NCBI RefSeq assembly: GCF_017741935.1 | Contig: NZ_JAGHMH010000007.1 | Span: 62,001 to 126,000 of the forward strand | From: Rhizobium sp. 16-449-1b | GTDB taxonomy: Bacteria > Pseudomonadota > Alphaproteobacteria > Rhizobiales > Rhizobiaceae | Length of the DNA stretch: 64,000 bases | Reading direction: 5' to 3' | Part shown: one piece after another, positions 56,996 through 63,847 of the stretch | How the letters are laid out: each line of letters opens with the position of its first letter | Numbering within the stretch: position 1 is the first letter of the stretch | The notes under the pieces: generated by a model | The model's database searches: none | The model's input: the letters and a program-made list of their open reading frames with translations, nothing else | Told to the model about the DNA's origin: nothing | Translations under genes and position numbers: made by a program

Positions 56996-58729
56996 TTAGA
57001 ACGGAATATCGTCTGCCATCTCCCAGTCTTCCGCATATCCACCGCGACGGTTGTCATTCGCCGCCTCCGGCACATTGTCGTTGTCAGGGATGAGGCTAGA
57101 TCGGTGCGCCATCACGTCCGGGTATTTGGCGTTCTTGGCGTAGTCTAGCTGCACCTCGGCCGTGCCGTTGAGTTCGCCGGAGCGCTCCAGCCATTCGATG
57201 ACCGTTGACGGGAATGGACGCTGGCCGCCGTGTGCCATCCAGAAGCGATCCGCCTTCGCCTTCGGGTATCCCTTGTGCTCGCAGCAAAGCCACTCGTTCA
57301 CTGCCTTCATCCCGATCATGTAGGTGCACTTCACTGAATCCGGCTTACCCTCTTTGCCAGGATGGTGCCGGAACGTCCGTGACGTCACCTCCGACCACGG
57401 CTTTTCCGACGACAACACCGGCGTCGTGTCAGCCTGCGCCGTGATCTTCTCCTCCTCGCTCGGCGGGAAGACGTAGCCGCAGCACTGGCACGTCATGATC
57501 GAGATCGGCAGCATTTCGCCGCAGCCGCAGTTTCCGTTCACGTCGACCTGATCCTGCGGGCAAAGCTTCTTCGGCTGCTCGCCTAAGCCCTTGCCTGGCT
57601 CGCGCGGACGGATCTGGTCGATCGGCCCGTGGTAGGCGAGATTGCGGCCGTGGTCGGCGATGAGGCAGTCCGTCTTGCCTTCGCAGTTACGAGTGCCACG
57701 GCCGAGGATCTGCACCAGCTTGCCCGGCGACTTTGTCGACAGGATCAAGCTGATGAAATCAACGAACGGGAAGTTCGTGCCGGTCGTGATCATGCTGACC
57801 GACGAGATCGCCCAATACCTGCCGGCGCGGAAGCCCTCGAAGATCTCCTTCGTTTGGTGGGCGTTGTCGCTAGTGAGAACCGCGCACGGCCGGCCATGTC
57901 GGCGGATGGCCTCCGCGACGTGGTTGGCGTTCTCTTTGCTGGTGCTGAAGAACAAACCGGCTCGGCGCCCTTCGGACAAGATCATATCCTCGGCGACGGC
58001 CTCTTCGATGATGGCTTCCGCAGCTTCCGACACCTGGCCGGGGATGTACTCGCCTCCACGCGTACCGATGCCCTTCAGATCGATCTTGCTGGCCGTCTTC
58101 TGGCTGGTGAGGCGCGTGAGATAGCCCTGCTCTATCAGCTCGCCGATCCCGATCTCGTAGACCACATCGTCGAAAAGCTTGAACTTCTTGACGCCCTCGA
58201 CCTCCTCGCCATCGGTATCGAGATCATCGGTCAGCCTGCCGGAGTCCATGCGGTAGTCGGTCGCTGTCGTGCCGCAGGTCCGGCTGTCGGGGTTGCGCTC
58301 GCGCACCGCCACGAAAAACTTGCCGTACTGCGTGTTTGAATTCCGGCTGATCGCGTGCGCCTCATCGACGATGACGAGATCGATATCGCCGAGGATGTCG
58401 ATCTTGTTCCACACCGATTGGATGCCGCAGAATAGGATCTGCGCGCGCGCGTCACGACGGTTCAGCCCGGCCGAGTAGATCCCGGCAGGCGCGAACGGCA
58501 TCAGGCCGATGAACTCTTTGAAGTTCTGCTCGACCAGGCGGGCGTCGTGGGTGACGTTGAGAATGCGCAGAGTCGGATAGTCGGCGAGCAACTCCTCGAT
58601 CAACTTCGCGATCACAAGTGCCTTGCCGGCTCCGGTCGGCAGGACGATCAGGCCATTACCGCCGCCTTCTTCCCAATATTTGTAGAGCGCATCGAGAGCG
58701 TCGCGCTGATAGTATCGGAGTTCCAGCAT
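56996..58729 (-). CDS. DEAD/DEAH-box SF2 helicase with zinc finger
   Basis: 577-residue type III restriction-like helicase: LRYYQRDALDALYKYW (Q-motif), P-loop LPTGAGKALV (Ala where Ser/Thr is usual), VIVDEAHAISR, CGTTATDYR, MITTGTNFPFVD and LVQILGRGTRN (motif VI). A zinc-ribbon (CGCGEMLPISIMTCQCC) and a DNA-binding C-terminal region with aromatic residues follow. It is probably a phage replication or repair helicase (UvsW/RadD-like). The start is ATG 58729, overlapping the sigma-like gene's stop (TGATG). It ends with DNDN, AANDN and EDWEMADDIPF. Confidence 0.85.
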   Translation of the reverse strand: MLELRYYQRDALDALYKYWEEGGGNGLIVLPTGAGKALVIAKLIEELLADYPTLRILNVTHDARLVEQNFKEFIGLMPFAPAGIYSAGLNRRDARAQILFCGIQSVWNKIDILGDIDLVIVDEAHAISRNSNTQYGKFFVAVRERNPDSRTCGTTATDYRMDSGRLTDDLDTDGEEVEGVKKFKLFDDVVYEIGIGELIEQGYLTRLTSQKTASKIDLKGIGTRGGEYIPGQVSEAAEAIIEEAVAEDMILSEGRRAGLFFSTSKENANHVAEAIRRHGRPCAVLTSDNAHQTKEIFEGFRAGRYWAISSVSMITTGTNFPFVDFISLILSTKSPGKLVQILGRGTRNCEGKTDCLIADHGRNLAYHGPIDQIRPREPGKGLGEQPKKLCPQDQVDVNGNCGCGEMLPISIMTCQCCGYVFPPSEEEKITAQADTTPVLSSEKPWSEVTSRTFRHHPGKEGKPDSVKCTYMIGMKAVNEWLCCEHKGYPKAKADRFWMAHGGQRPFPSTVIEWLERSGELNGTAEVQLDYAKNAKYPDVMAHRSSLIPDNDNVPEAANDNRRGGYAEDWEMADDIPF

Positions 58730-59199
58730 CAAGCGGCCCTCCGAGCAGAACGACGGAACGCCTGGATCTTCTGATGCACGCGCTGGCGGGTGACGCCATG
58801 GATCTCGGCAATCTCCTCGCTCGTGTGTCCGGAAGCGACGAGGCGCATGACATCGGCGTATGGGCTGGCGTCGACCAGCCGCATGACGTTCTGCGCCTCA
58901 GCGTGATCCTCCTGCGTAGCTGGCACGGTCTGCCGATCGAGCGCACCAGCGTCGGTGGGCATGACCTTCCTGCGGCCCTCAAAGGCGGCATGCCGCATCT
59001 GATAGACTAGCCAGACGCTCAGCTTCTTGGCGGGGTCGTAGCTCCTCCAGTAGCGCAAGCCAGCCTCGACCGTCGAGTTGACCAGATCTTCTCGCTGATC
59101 GCGGTCGACCAGCTTGCTCGCCATGCGGCGAAGCTTCGGCAGATTCTCAACCACGCCAGCATCAAAGGTGGCGGGGCGGTTGGCGACATCTGTCACCAT
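58729..59199 (-). CDS. Sigma-70-like protein (second of a tandem pair)
   Basis: 156-residue protein related to ECF-type sigma factors: region 2-like DQREDLVNSTVEAGLRYWRSY with KKLSVWLVYQMRHAAF, and a region 4-like helix-turn-helix (ASGHTSEEIAEIHGVTRQRVHQKIQAFRR). Its first residues (VANRPATFD) align with the upstream paralogue (ANDNRPAEFD). ATG 59199 has GAGGGG upstream; ATG 59214 overlaps the previous stop. It may redirect RNA polymerase or be a terminase-like DNA-binding protein. It ends RSARRAA. Confidence 0.7.
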   Translation of the reverse strand: MVTDVANRPATFDAGVVENLPKLRRMASKLVDRDQREDLVNSTVEAGLRYWRSYDPAKKLSVWLVYQMRHAAFEGRRKVMPTDAGALDRQTVPATQEDHAEAQNVMRLVDASPYADVMRLVASGHTSEEIAEIHGVTRQRVHQKIQAFRRSARRAA

Positions 59200-59210
59200 C
59201 TGGCGACCCC

Positions 59211-59735
59211 TCATGCTGCCACCGCCGCGCTGCTCATGCCGAGCGCCGCGCGAAGAGCCTCGCGCTGGTCCCACTCGATCTGGCGCACGCGCTCACGGCC
59301 AATGCCGTAGTCGGATCCGATCTCAGCCAGCGTGTCACCCATGATCCGACGGCGCAGGATGTCGCCATTACGGCCGGCCGGGATGAGGTTATAGACTTCC
59401 ATGACGTCGATTTCCTCGATCTGCCGGGCGGGCGTCGAGAGGCCGGCGAGTATGTCCTCACCCTCGACCTGGCGAAGGTGCCTTCCCTGCCGGATAACCT
59501 TGCGGCGCTTTTCTGATGCGATCATGCGCACCATGAACGTGATCCACATGTAGAAGCTGCCATCGGGCCTAAACTGGCGCCACTTGGCGAGCGCGTGCGC
59601 GAAGACGTCCTGAACGAGGTCGTCGCGTTCCTGCATGTTGCGCACCTGTCTGCGCGCCACCTTCTTGATCAGCGGTAGGTGGTCGGTGAGCCGCCGGTCG
59701 AATTCAGCCGGCCGATTGTCGTTAGCGTGGTCCAT
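59211..59735 (-). CDS. Sigma-70-like protein (first of a tandem pair)
   Basis: 174-residue sigma-like protein starting MDHANDNRPAEFDRRLTDHLPLI. The region 2-like segment is MQERDDLVQDVFAHALAKWRQF plus FYMWITFMVRMIASEKRRK, and the region 4-like helix-turn-helix is MGDTLAEIGSDYGIGRERVRQIEWDQRE, close to sigma factors. It is a likely phage transcription factor for middle or late genes. The ATG at 59735 has the GAGGAGC leader. It ends MSSAAVAA and overlaps its paralogue's region. Confidence 0.75.
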   Translation of the reverse strand: MDHANDNRPAEFDRRLTDHLPLIKKVARRQVRNMQERDDLVQDVFAHALAKWRQFRPDGSFYMWITFMVRMIASEKRRKVIRQGRHLRQVEGEDILAGLSTPARQIEEIDVMEVYNLIPAGRNGDILRRRIMGDTLAEIGSDYGIGRERVRQIEWDQREALRAALGMSSAAVAA

Positions 59736-59778
59736 TGTTCTTGCTCCTCTTGTGGTGGTGTCAGGCGTTGGTAGCGCC
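59736..59778 (-). promoter_or_regulatory. Start-associated leader with ACCAA-loop hairpin (for the first sigma-like gene)
   Basis: Minus-strand order: GGCG/CGCC stem with loop CTACCAA (59764-59778, inside the last codons of the nuclease gene), then CACCACCACA and GAGGAGCAAGAACA before the ATG. Confidence 0.5.
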
Positions 59779-60693
59779 ATCGACGAATATGGTTCCGTCT
59801 GGTCGACGGTAGGTGATTTGTTCGAGGTCTTCGTCGACGTCGATCTGATCGAGTCCGACCAGCAGCGACGGGACAAACAGATGCGCCGGGCAGCCTTCGT
59901 CCTGCTCTGCCAAAGACAGCGGCTTCGCCCACCGGGCGCAATCCCAGCCAGCGTTCCCGTCCATCAGCGGAGTGGAATGCAGGCAGGTGCGGCAGTGCGA
60001 GCGCGGCATCTCCTCGCCCCAGCAGACTGCGGCCTGCCGGCAGAACTTGCCGCGGAAGTCGTCGCGCTTGCCGCACAGGCGAGATGGCGGCTCCGGTGCG
60101 TTGATAATGCGCTCGATCCTTGCAATTGCCCGCATGGCGAACTCAACGTCGAGCTCGACACGCTCGATGTGCAGATCCTCGTCGTTCTTATTCGACATCA
60201 TGTAGACGACGCGGTTGAGGCCGAGGCCGTACATGTAAAATTGAAACGTCGCGTAGTGTTTAGGCATCCCGATCTTCACGCCATTCTTCTTCACCGGCTT
60301 GAAGTATTCGTCCTTTGCCGACTTGCACTCGACGACATGCTCTGTCTTCGGCGCTTCGATGAGGCCGAGCACGCGACCGTCGATCTTGCCGCGAAGGTGC
60401 CCACCAGCCGCTCGCACGCGATCCTGCTGGCCCCAAACCTCGCAGCCAACAAGACGCAGCAGATCGAGCAGGCGATCCTCTTCAATGTTGCCACGCTCGA
60501 AGATGCGGCGCTTCTTCCAGTCGATCTCCTCCGGCACAGACGCGCGGCGGAAGGCTAGCCAGATCGCGCGATCGCACTCAACGCCGATATCGCCAGCCGG
60601 GACGCCTACCGATTCCCAGTCCTCACCTTGATTAGCGAGAGCCTCCTGGATGGCGCGCTGGGTCGACGAGGTTGGTTTGGGGATGGGTGGCAT
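59761..60693 (-). CDS. PD-(D/E)XK exonuclease (Cas4/RecB-like)
   Basis: 310-residue nuclease: RGNIEEDRLLDLLRLVG, active-site Asp in GKIDGRVLG, and VVECKSAKDEYF with the E-x-K motif, then a Q-containing helix (YATFQFYMYGLG). A Cys cluster follows (CGKRDDFRGKFCRQAAVCWGEE...SHCRTC) and could hold an iron-sulphur or zinc centre, as in Cas4-type nucleases. It probably resects DNA ends for the DUF669/Sak4 annealing system. The ATG overlaps the HNH/AP2 stop (TAATG). Confidence 0.82.
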   Translation of the reverse strand: MPPIPKPTSSTQRAIQEALANQGEDWESVGVPAGDIGVECDRAIWLAFRRASVPEEIDWKKRRIFERGNIEEDRLLDLLRLVGCEVWGQQDRVRAAGGHLRGKIDGRVLGLIEAPKTEHVVECKSAKDEYFKPVKKNGVKIGMPKHYATFQFYMYGLGLNRVVYMMSNKNDEDLHIERVELDVEFAMRAIARIERIINAPEPPSRLCGKRDDFRGKFCRQAAVCWGEEMPRSHCRTCLHSTPLMDGNAGWDCARWAKPLSLAEQDEGCPAHLFVPSLLVGLDQIDVDEDLEQITYRRPDGTIFVDGATNA

Positions 60694-61259
60694 TATGATG
60701 CCTCCGCATTCACGAAGTTATCGTTCGCAGGCATGCCATGGTTGGGATGGAAGCCAAAGCGTATCTCCGCAGCCTCTCGCGCGGCAATCGCGCCCTCCTT
60801 CTTCGCGAAGTAGCCAAGATGGTGGTTCTTGGGACCGACCTTGATGCGCGCGTACCAAAGATTCCTCTGTTTGAACCAATAGACGCCCACCCTGCCGCTC
60901 GTGTTGTCTGATGGCAAAGAGATGTTTTGCGCGTTGCCGCTAGCACTCACTTCCCGAAGATTGATCAGACGGTTGTCAGAGCGGACGTGATTGATGTGAT
61001 CGACCTGCTTCGGCCAATACCCATAGACCATCGCGAAAATAACCCGATGAACGAGCATGACTCGCTTCTGCAGGTTAATATAGAGATAGCCGTTGTTCAG
61101 TTCTGTTCCGGCATTCCTCCCCGCGAACCTACGGTTCCACGCGAGATGGACGCGACGCAATTTGAAGTGCTCCGGCGCAGCCTCACGCCAGAACAACTCC
61201 CCTGTGTCCGGCTCATAGCGGAGCCGGACACGCAGATATTCGATATCGAGCGTGGACAT
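60693..61259 (-). CDS. HNH endonuclease with AP2 domain
   Basis: 188-residue mobile endonuclease. An N-terminal DNA-contact region (LRYEPDTGELFWRE) precedes the HNH core LVHRVIFAMVYGYWPKQVDHINHVRSDNRLINLRE, followed by an AP2 domain (SGRVGVYWFKQRNLWYARIKVG). It is the same architecture as the gene at 11257 without the zinc ribbon. It ends MPANDNFVNAEAS. The ATG overlaps the clamp gene stop (TAATG), so it is inserted cleanly between replication genes. Confidence 0.85.
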   Translation of the reverse strand: MSTLDIEYLRVRLRYEPDTGELFWREAAPEHFKLRRVHLAWNRRFAGRNAGTELNNGYLYINLQKRVMLVHRVIFAMVYGYWPKQVDHINHVRSDNRLINLREVSASGNAQNISLPSDNTSGRVGVYWFKQRNLWYARIKVGPKNHHLGYFAKKEGAIAAREAAEIRFGFHPNHGMPANDNFVNAEAS

Positions 61260-62311
61260 TAGACGCGCATCGGCATCAGCGTGATGTCCAGCATTTCGTT
61301 CTTGCCAGTCAACCGCGCCGGAGAGCCAGAATCCCGCAACGCTAAGGTCACCGCCCCATCAGCCATCACGGAAAGCGCATCTCTCAAGTATAGAGTATTG
61401 AAGCCGATCTCGACCGGTTCAGCTGAGTATTCGGCCTCGACCTCGTCGTGTGCGTCACCAGTCGGCGATTTTACTGATAGCGAAATGGCTCCCGGAGCGA
61501 CCGAGAGCTTAACTGCACGACCTCGTTCATTGCTTACCGTCGAGACGCGATCGGAAGCCCGCAATAGCTCGGTCTTATCTGCCGAGACGATCAACTCGTT
61601 CCCCATCGGAATCACTCGCTCATAGTCGGGGAATGTCCCATCGATGAGCTTAGACACCATCTCGAAATCGCCAGAGGCGATGCATATCTTTGCTGATCCG
61701 ACCGAGACGGACACAGACCCCTTAGGCAGGAGGCTGGTGACTTTCTTCGGGATGATAACCCCATCGAACACAGCAAGTGCAGGAGCCGTATGCCTGGCTA
61801 GACGATGACCATCGGTCGCGACGGCGACGCATACGTCTTCACCGCCGGCGAAATAGACACCTTGCAAGTAGTATCTTGCATCGTCCGAGCTGATCGCAAA
61901 CGTCACCGGAGCCACGAGCGCAGCCAGATCGATGTCGAAAGTCGCTACGTACTCGCCGCCCTTGAGGTCGGGGAAGTCGCCAGCCGGCAGTGTCTGCAGC
62001 GTGAAGCGCGACCTGCCTGACTTGACGATCAGCTGGTCACCTTCGAGTGACATGGTGATGTCGCCGACCGCCTTCTTGGCGATGTCGGAAAGCAGCTTGG
62101 CGTCGACGCACAGGCTTCCTTTCGCTTCCACGGTAGCCGGCGCTGTGTCGGTCGCTACGATGTCCATATCCGTGCCAGTGACGCGCAGCTTGCCGTCCTC
62201 TGCCGCGAGCAGGACGCTTCCAAGGATCGGAATGGTGTTGCGTGCCTCGACGACACGGCCGACATTCGTCAGCACGCGCGTCAGCTCATTCTTGCCGATA
62301 AGCAATTTCAT
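61259..62311 (-). CDS. dnaN: Phage-encoded DNA polymerase III beta subunit (sliding clamp)
   Basis: 350-residue clamp with the three-domain pattern of DnaN: KLLIGKNELTRVLTNVGRVVEARNTIPILGSVLL, VTGTDMDIVA, YYLQGVYFAGG...VAVATDGHRLA, FPDYERVIP, DRVSTVSNERGRAVKL, ending LDITLMPMRV. The last residues form the canonical binding pocket end (M-P-M-R-x). The length is slightly shorter than cellular clamps. Few phages carry a full DnaN; it would tether the host polymerase to phage DNA. It begins with the phage leader and hairpin. Confidence 0.92.
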   Translation of the reverse strand: MKLLIGKNELTRVLTNVGRVVEARNTIPILGSVLLAAEDGKLRVTGTDMDIVATDTAPATVEAKGSLCVDAKLLSDIAKKAVGDITMSLEGDQLIVKSGRSRFTLQTLPAGDFPDLKGGEYVATFDIDLAALVAPVTFAISSDDARYYLQGVYFAGGEDVCVAVATDGHRLARHTAPALAVFDGVIIPKKVTSLLPKGSVSVSVGSAKICIASGDFEMVSKLIDGTFPDYERVIPMGNELIVSADKTELLRASDRVSTVSNERGRAVKLSVAPGAISLSVKSPTGDAHDEVEAEYSAEPVEIGFNTLYLRDALSVMADGAVTLALRDSGSPARLTGKNEMLDITLMPMRV

Positions 62312-62357
62312 GGTGATCTCCTCGGTGGTGGTTGCCGCACGGTTGGTGGCCGTGCGG
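62312..62357 (-). promoter_or_regulatory. Start-associated leader with ACCAA-loop hairpin (for the sliding clamp gene)
   Basis: Minus-strand order: eight-base stem CCGCACGG/CCGTGCGG with loop CCACCAA (62335-62357), then CACCACC and GAGGAGATCACC before the ATG at 62311. Confidence 0.55.
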
Positions 62358-62367
62358 CGGTGGTGGG

Positions 62368-62775
62368 TTAGGCGGCTTGTGCGGCAGGCGTGACGTATTC
62401 GCCGTTGCGCATCTCGTGGAAACTCCAGGTCTTCCCAGGATGTGCCGCTAGCCAGGTCGATACCGCCTGCTCGATGGCGTTGCCGAGAGAGCGGTGTGGC
62501 TTATCGTATCCCGCCCACGGATCGTCGGGACCGTCCTCGCCGAAGCACTCCTCGTTCCGCTCGGATAGGTCGTCCATGATCATCGCTGCGTATGCTTCGC
62601 CGTCGACATAGGCGGACATCACAGTCTTGTCCGCTTCAACGATATAGAATGCCTCACCGTCGAAATCGGAATTTCCAACCTGGATGGCGTCACCGCGGCT
62701 ATCGTAAGGGCCTTGGAAGATTTCTGCGTCTTCGGAATCCGAGACCCACCATTTGAAATTCTTGTCACCCATCAT
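62368..62775 (-). CDS. Hypothetical prophage protein, 135 residues
   Basis: Acidic protein starting MMGDKNFKWWVSDSEDAEIFQGPYDSRGDAI, with a beta-rich middle (EAFYIVEADKTVM) and a helix with a Trp-rich end (AVSTWLAAHPGKTWSFHEM) before TPAAQAA. It is a common small protein of alphaproteobacterial phages, of unknown function. Two adjacent ATG codons (62775, 62772) share the GAGGAGACA ribosome site. Confidence 0.65.
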   Translation of the reverse strand: MMGDKNFKWWVSDSEDAEIFQGPYDSRGDAIQVGNSDFDGEAFYIVEADKTVMSAYVDGEAYAAMIMDDLSERNEECFGEDGPDDPWAGYDKPHRSLGNAIEQAVSTWLAAHPGKTWSFHEMRNGEYVTPAAQAA

Positions 62776-62823
62776 TGTCTCCTCAGTGGTGGTGAATTGG
62801 CGGGCCGCTGGTGACGACCCGCC
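62776..62823 (-). promoter_or_regulatory. Start-associated leader with ACCAG-loop hairpin (for the gene starting at 62775)
   Basis: Minus-strand order: nine-base stem GGCGGGTCG/CGGCCCGCC (one G-T pair) around TCACCAG (62799-62823), then CACCACCACT and GAGGAGACA before the ATG. Confidence 0.5.
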
Positions 62824-62829
62824 GCTTGG

Positions 62830-63045
62830 TTATCGGTAGCGAGCGACGAGTGGCGGCTGTTCGGATTCCATCCGAATACCGTCATTCCAACCGCGAGGCA
62901 GCGCGTCGCGGTAAACGGTTGGCTTCACGATCTCCACCTTCGCCAACTTGGCCTTGATAGCCGCCCACTGTTCGGCGGTGGGCGGATTTCCTCCCATCGC
63001 CGTTTCGAAGCCATCAAGCCACGCCTTGAACTCGCTGAGAGACAT
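62830..63045 (-). CDS. Hypothetical prophage protein, 71 residues
   Basis: Starts MSLSEFKAWLDGFETAMGGNPPTAEQWAAIKAKLAKV, an amphipathic helical segment found in small phage proteins, and ends PPLVARYR. The ATG at 63045 overlaps the DUF669 stop (TGATG); an in-frame GTG one codon earlier is an alternative. No function is known. Confidence 0.65.
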   Translation of the reverse strand: MSLSEFKAWLDGFETAMGGNPPTAEQWAAIKAKLAKVEIVKPTVYRDALPRGWNDGIRMESEQPPLVARYR

Positions 63046-63596
63046 CACTTACGTGTACCCCAGGGCTTCGCACCAGCCGGCTTCGCAGCCGCAGCCTGGC
63101 GGTTGTCGTTCGCCGGAACTTGCGCTCGAGCGGCAGGTGCGGACGGCTGGACAGCGTCGACTGCGGGCTCTGGCACGTCGCCTTCGTCTTCAAAGAAGTA
63201 GCGTTTGATCTCCGCACGAGCCGGATGCTGCCCATCCTTCGACGGCTTGCCGAGACCGATCTTCGCGGTGAAGAGATGGAAGTGCAGATCTTCGGAATCT
63301 TCCACCTCTGTCTTGCCAACCGCGCGGCAAAGGCTGGCGAACTGCCGCTGGCCGATTTCCTGGGCCTGCGCATTGGCGTTCTCGAGATTGTATGTGGTGA
63401 AGAGCTTGCGGCCTTTGTACAGCTCCGGCTCGACGACCACCATCGTGGTCTTCAAGACGGTGCCATTGCCTGCCTTCGTGGGGCCGACGTCCGATGCTTC
63501 GATTTCGAGCTTGTAGACTCCATTTGGCAGCTCAGCATAGTCGGTCTGTGTGGTATCGTGATCTTGGGCGTTGAACGTCGATCCAAGTCTCGCCAT
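63045..63596 (-). CDS. DUF669 single-stranded DNA-binding-like protein
   Basis: 183-residue protein of the DUF669 family, found beside Sak4-type annealing ATPases: ARLGSTFNAQDHDTTQTDYAELPNGVYKLEIEASD, then LYKGRKLFTTYNLENANAQAQEIG. It is thought to act as a phage single-stranded DNA-binding protein. The C-terminal tail is Ala/Pro-rich with VPANDNRQAAAAKP. The ATG at 63596 uses the CACCACCACA/GAAGGAGAC leader. Confidence 0.8.
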   Translation of the reverse strand: MARLGSTFNAQDHDTTQTDYAELPNGVYKLEIEASDVGPTKAGNGTVLKTTMVVVEPELYKGRKLFTTYNLENANAQAQEIGQRQFASLCRAVGKTEVEDSEDLHFHLFTAKIGLGKPSKDGQHPARAEIKRYFFEDEGDVPEPAVDAVQPSAPAARAQVPANDNRQAAAAKPAGAKPWGTRK

Positions 63597-63622
63597 TTCG
63601 TAGTCTCCTTCTGTGGTGGTGG

Positions 63623-63847
63623 TTAGTTGGTCGGCAACGCGCGATAGGTGAAATCGTGCGGTGTCCATTCGAAAATCATGCCGGCGCCGTGGATGCCATC
63701 AGCGCATCGCTCAACATGCTCCAGCCATCGGCAATCGCCATCGCCTACTCGGACAGGGAACCACGCGAACCATCGATGCCACTTGCACCAACGGTCGCGC
63801 GCATTTTGCTTTCTCTGGCGAGCCGTTGGCCCGCAATTGAACTTCAT
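63623..63847 (-). CDS. Hypothetical prophage protein, 74 residues
   Basis: Short Trp/Cys-rich protein (CKWHRWFAWFPVRVGDGDCRWLEHVERC) ending ALPTN. This pattern is frequent in small proteins of alphaproteobacterial phages between recombination genes. Its start overlaps the Sak4-like gene's stop (ATGA). The function is unknown. Confidence 0.65.
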   Translation of the reverse strand: MKFNCGPTARQRKQNARDRWCKWHRWFAWFPVRVGDGDCRWLEHVERCADGIHGAGMIFEWTPHDFTYRALPTN

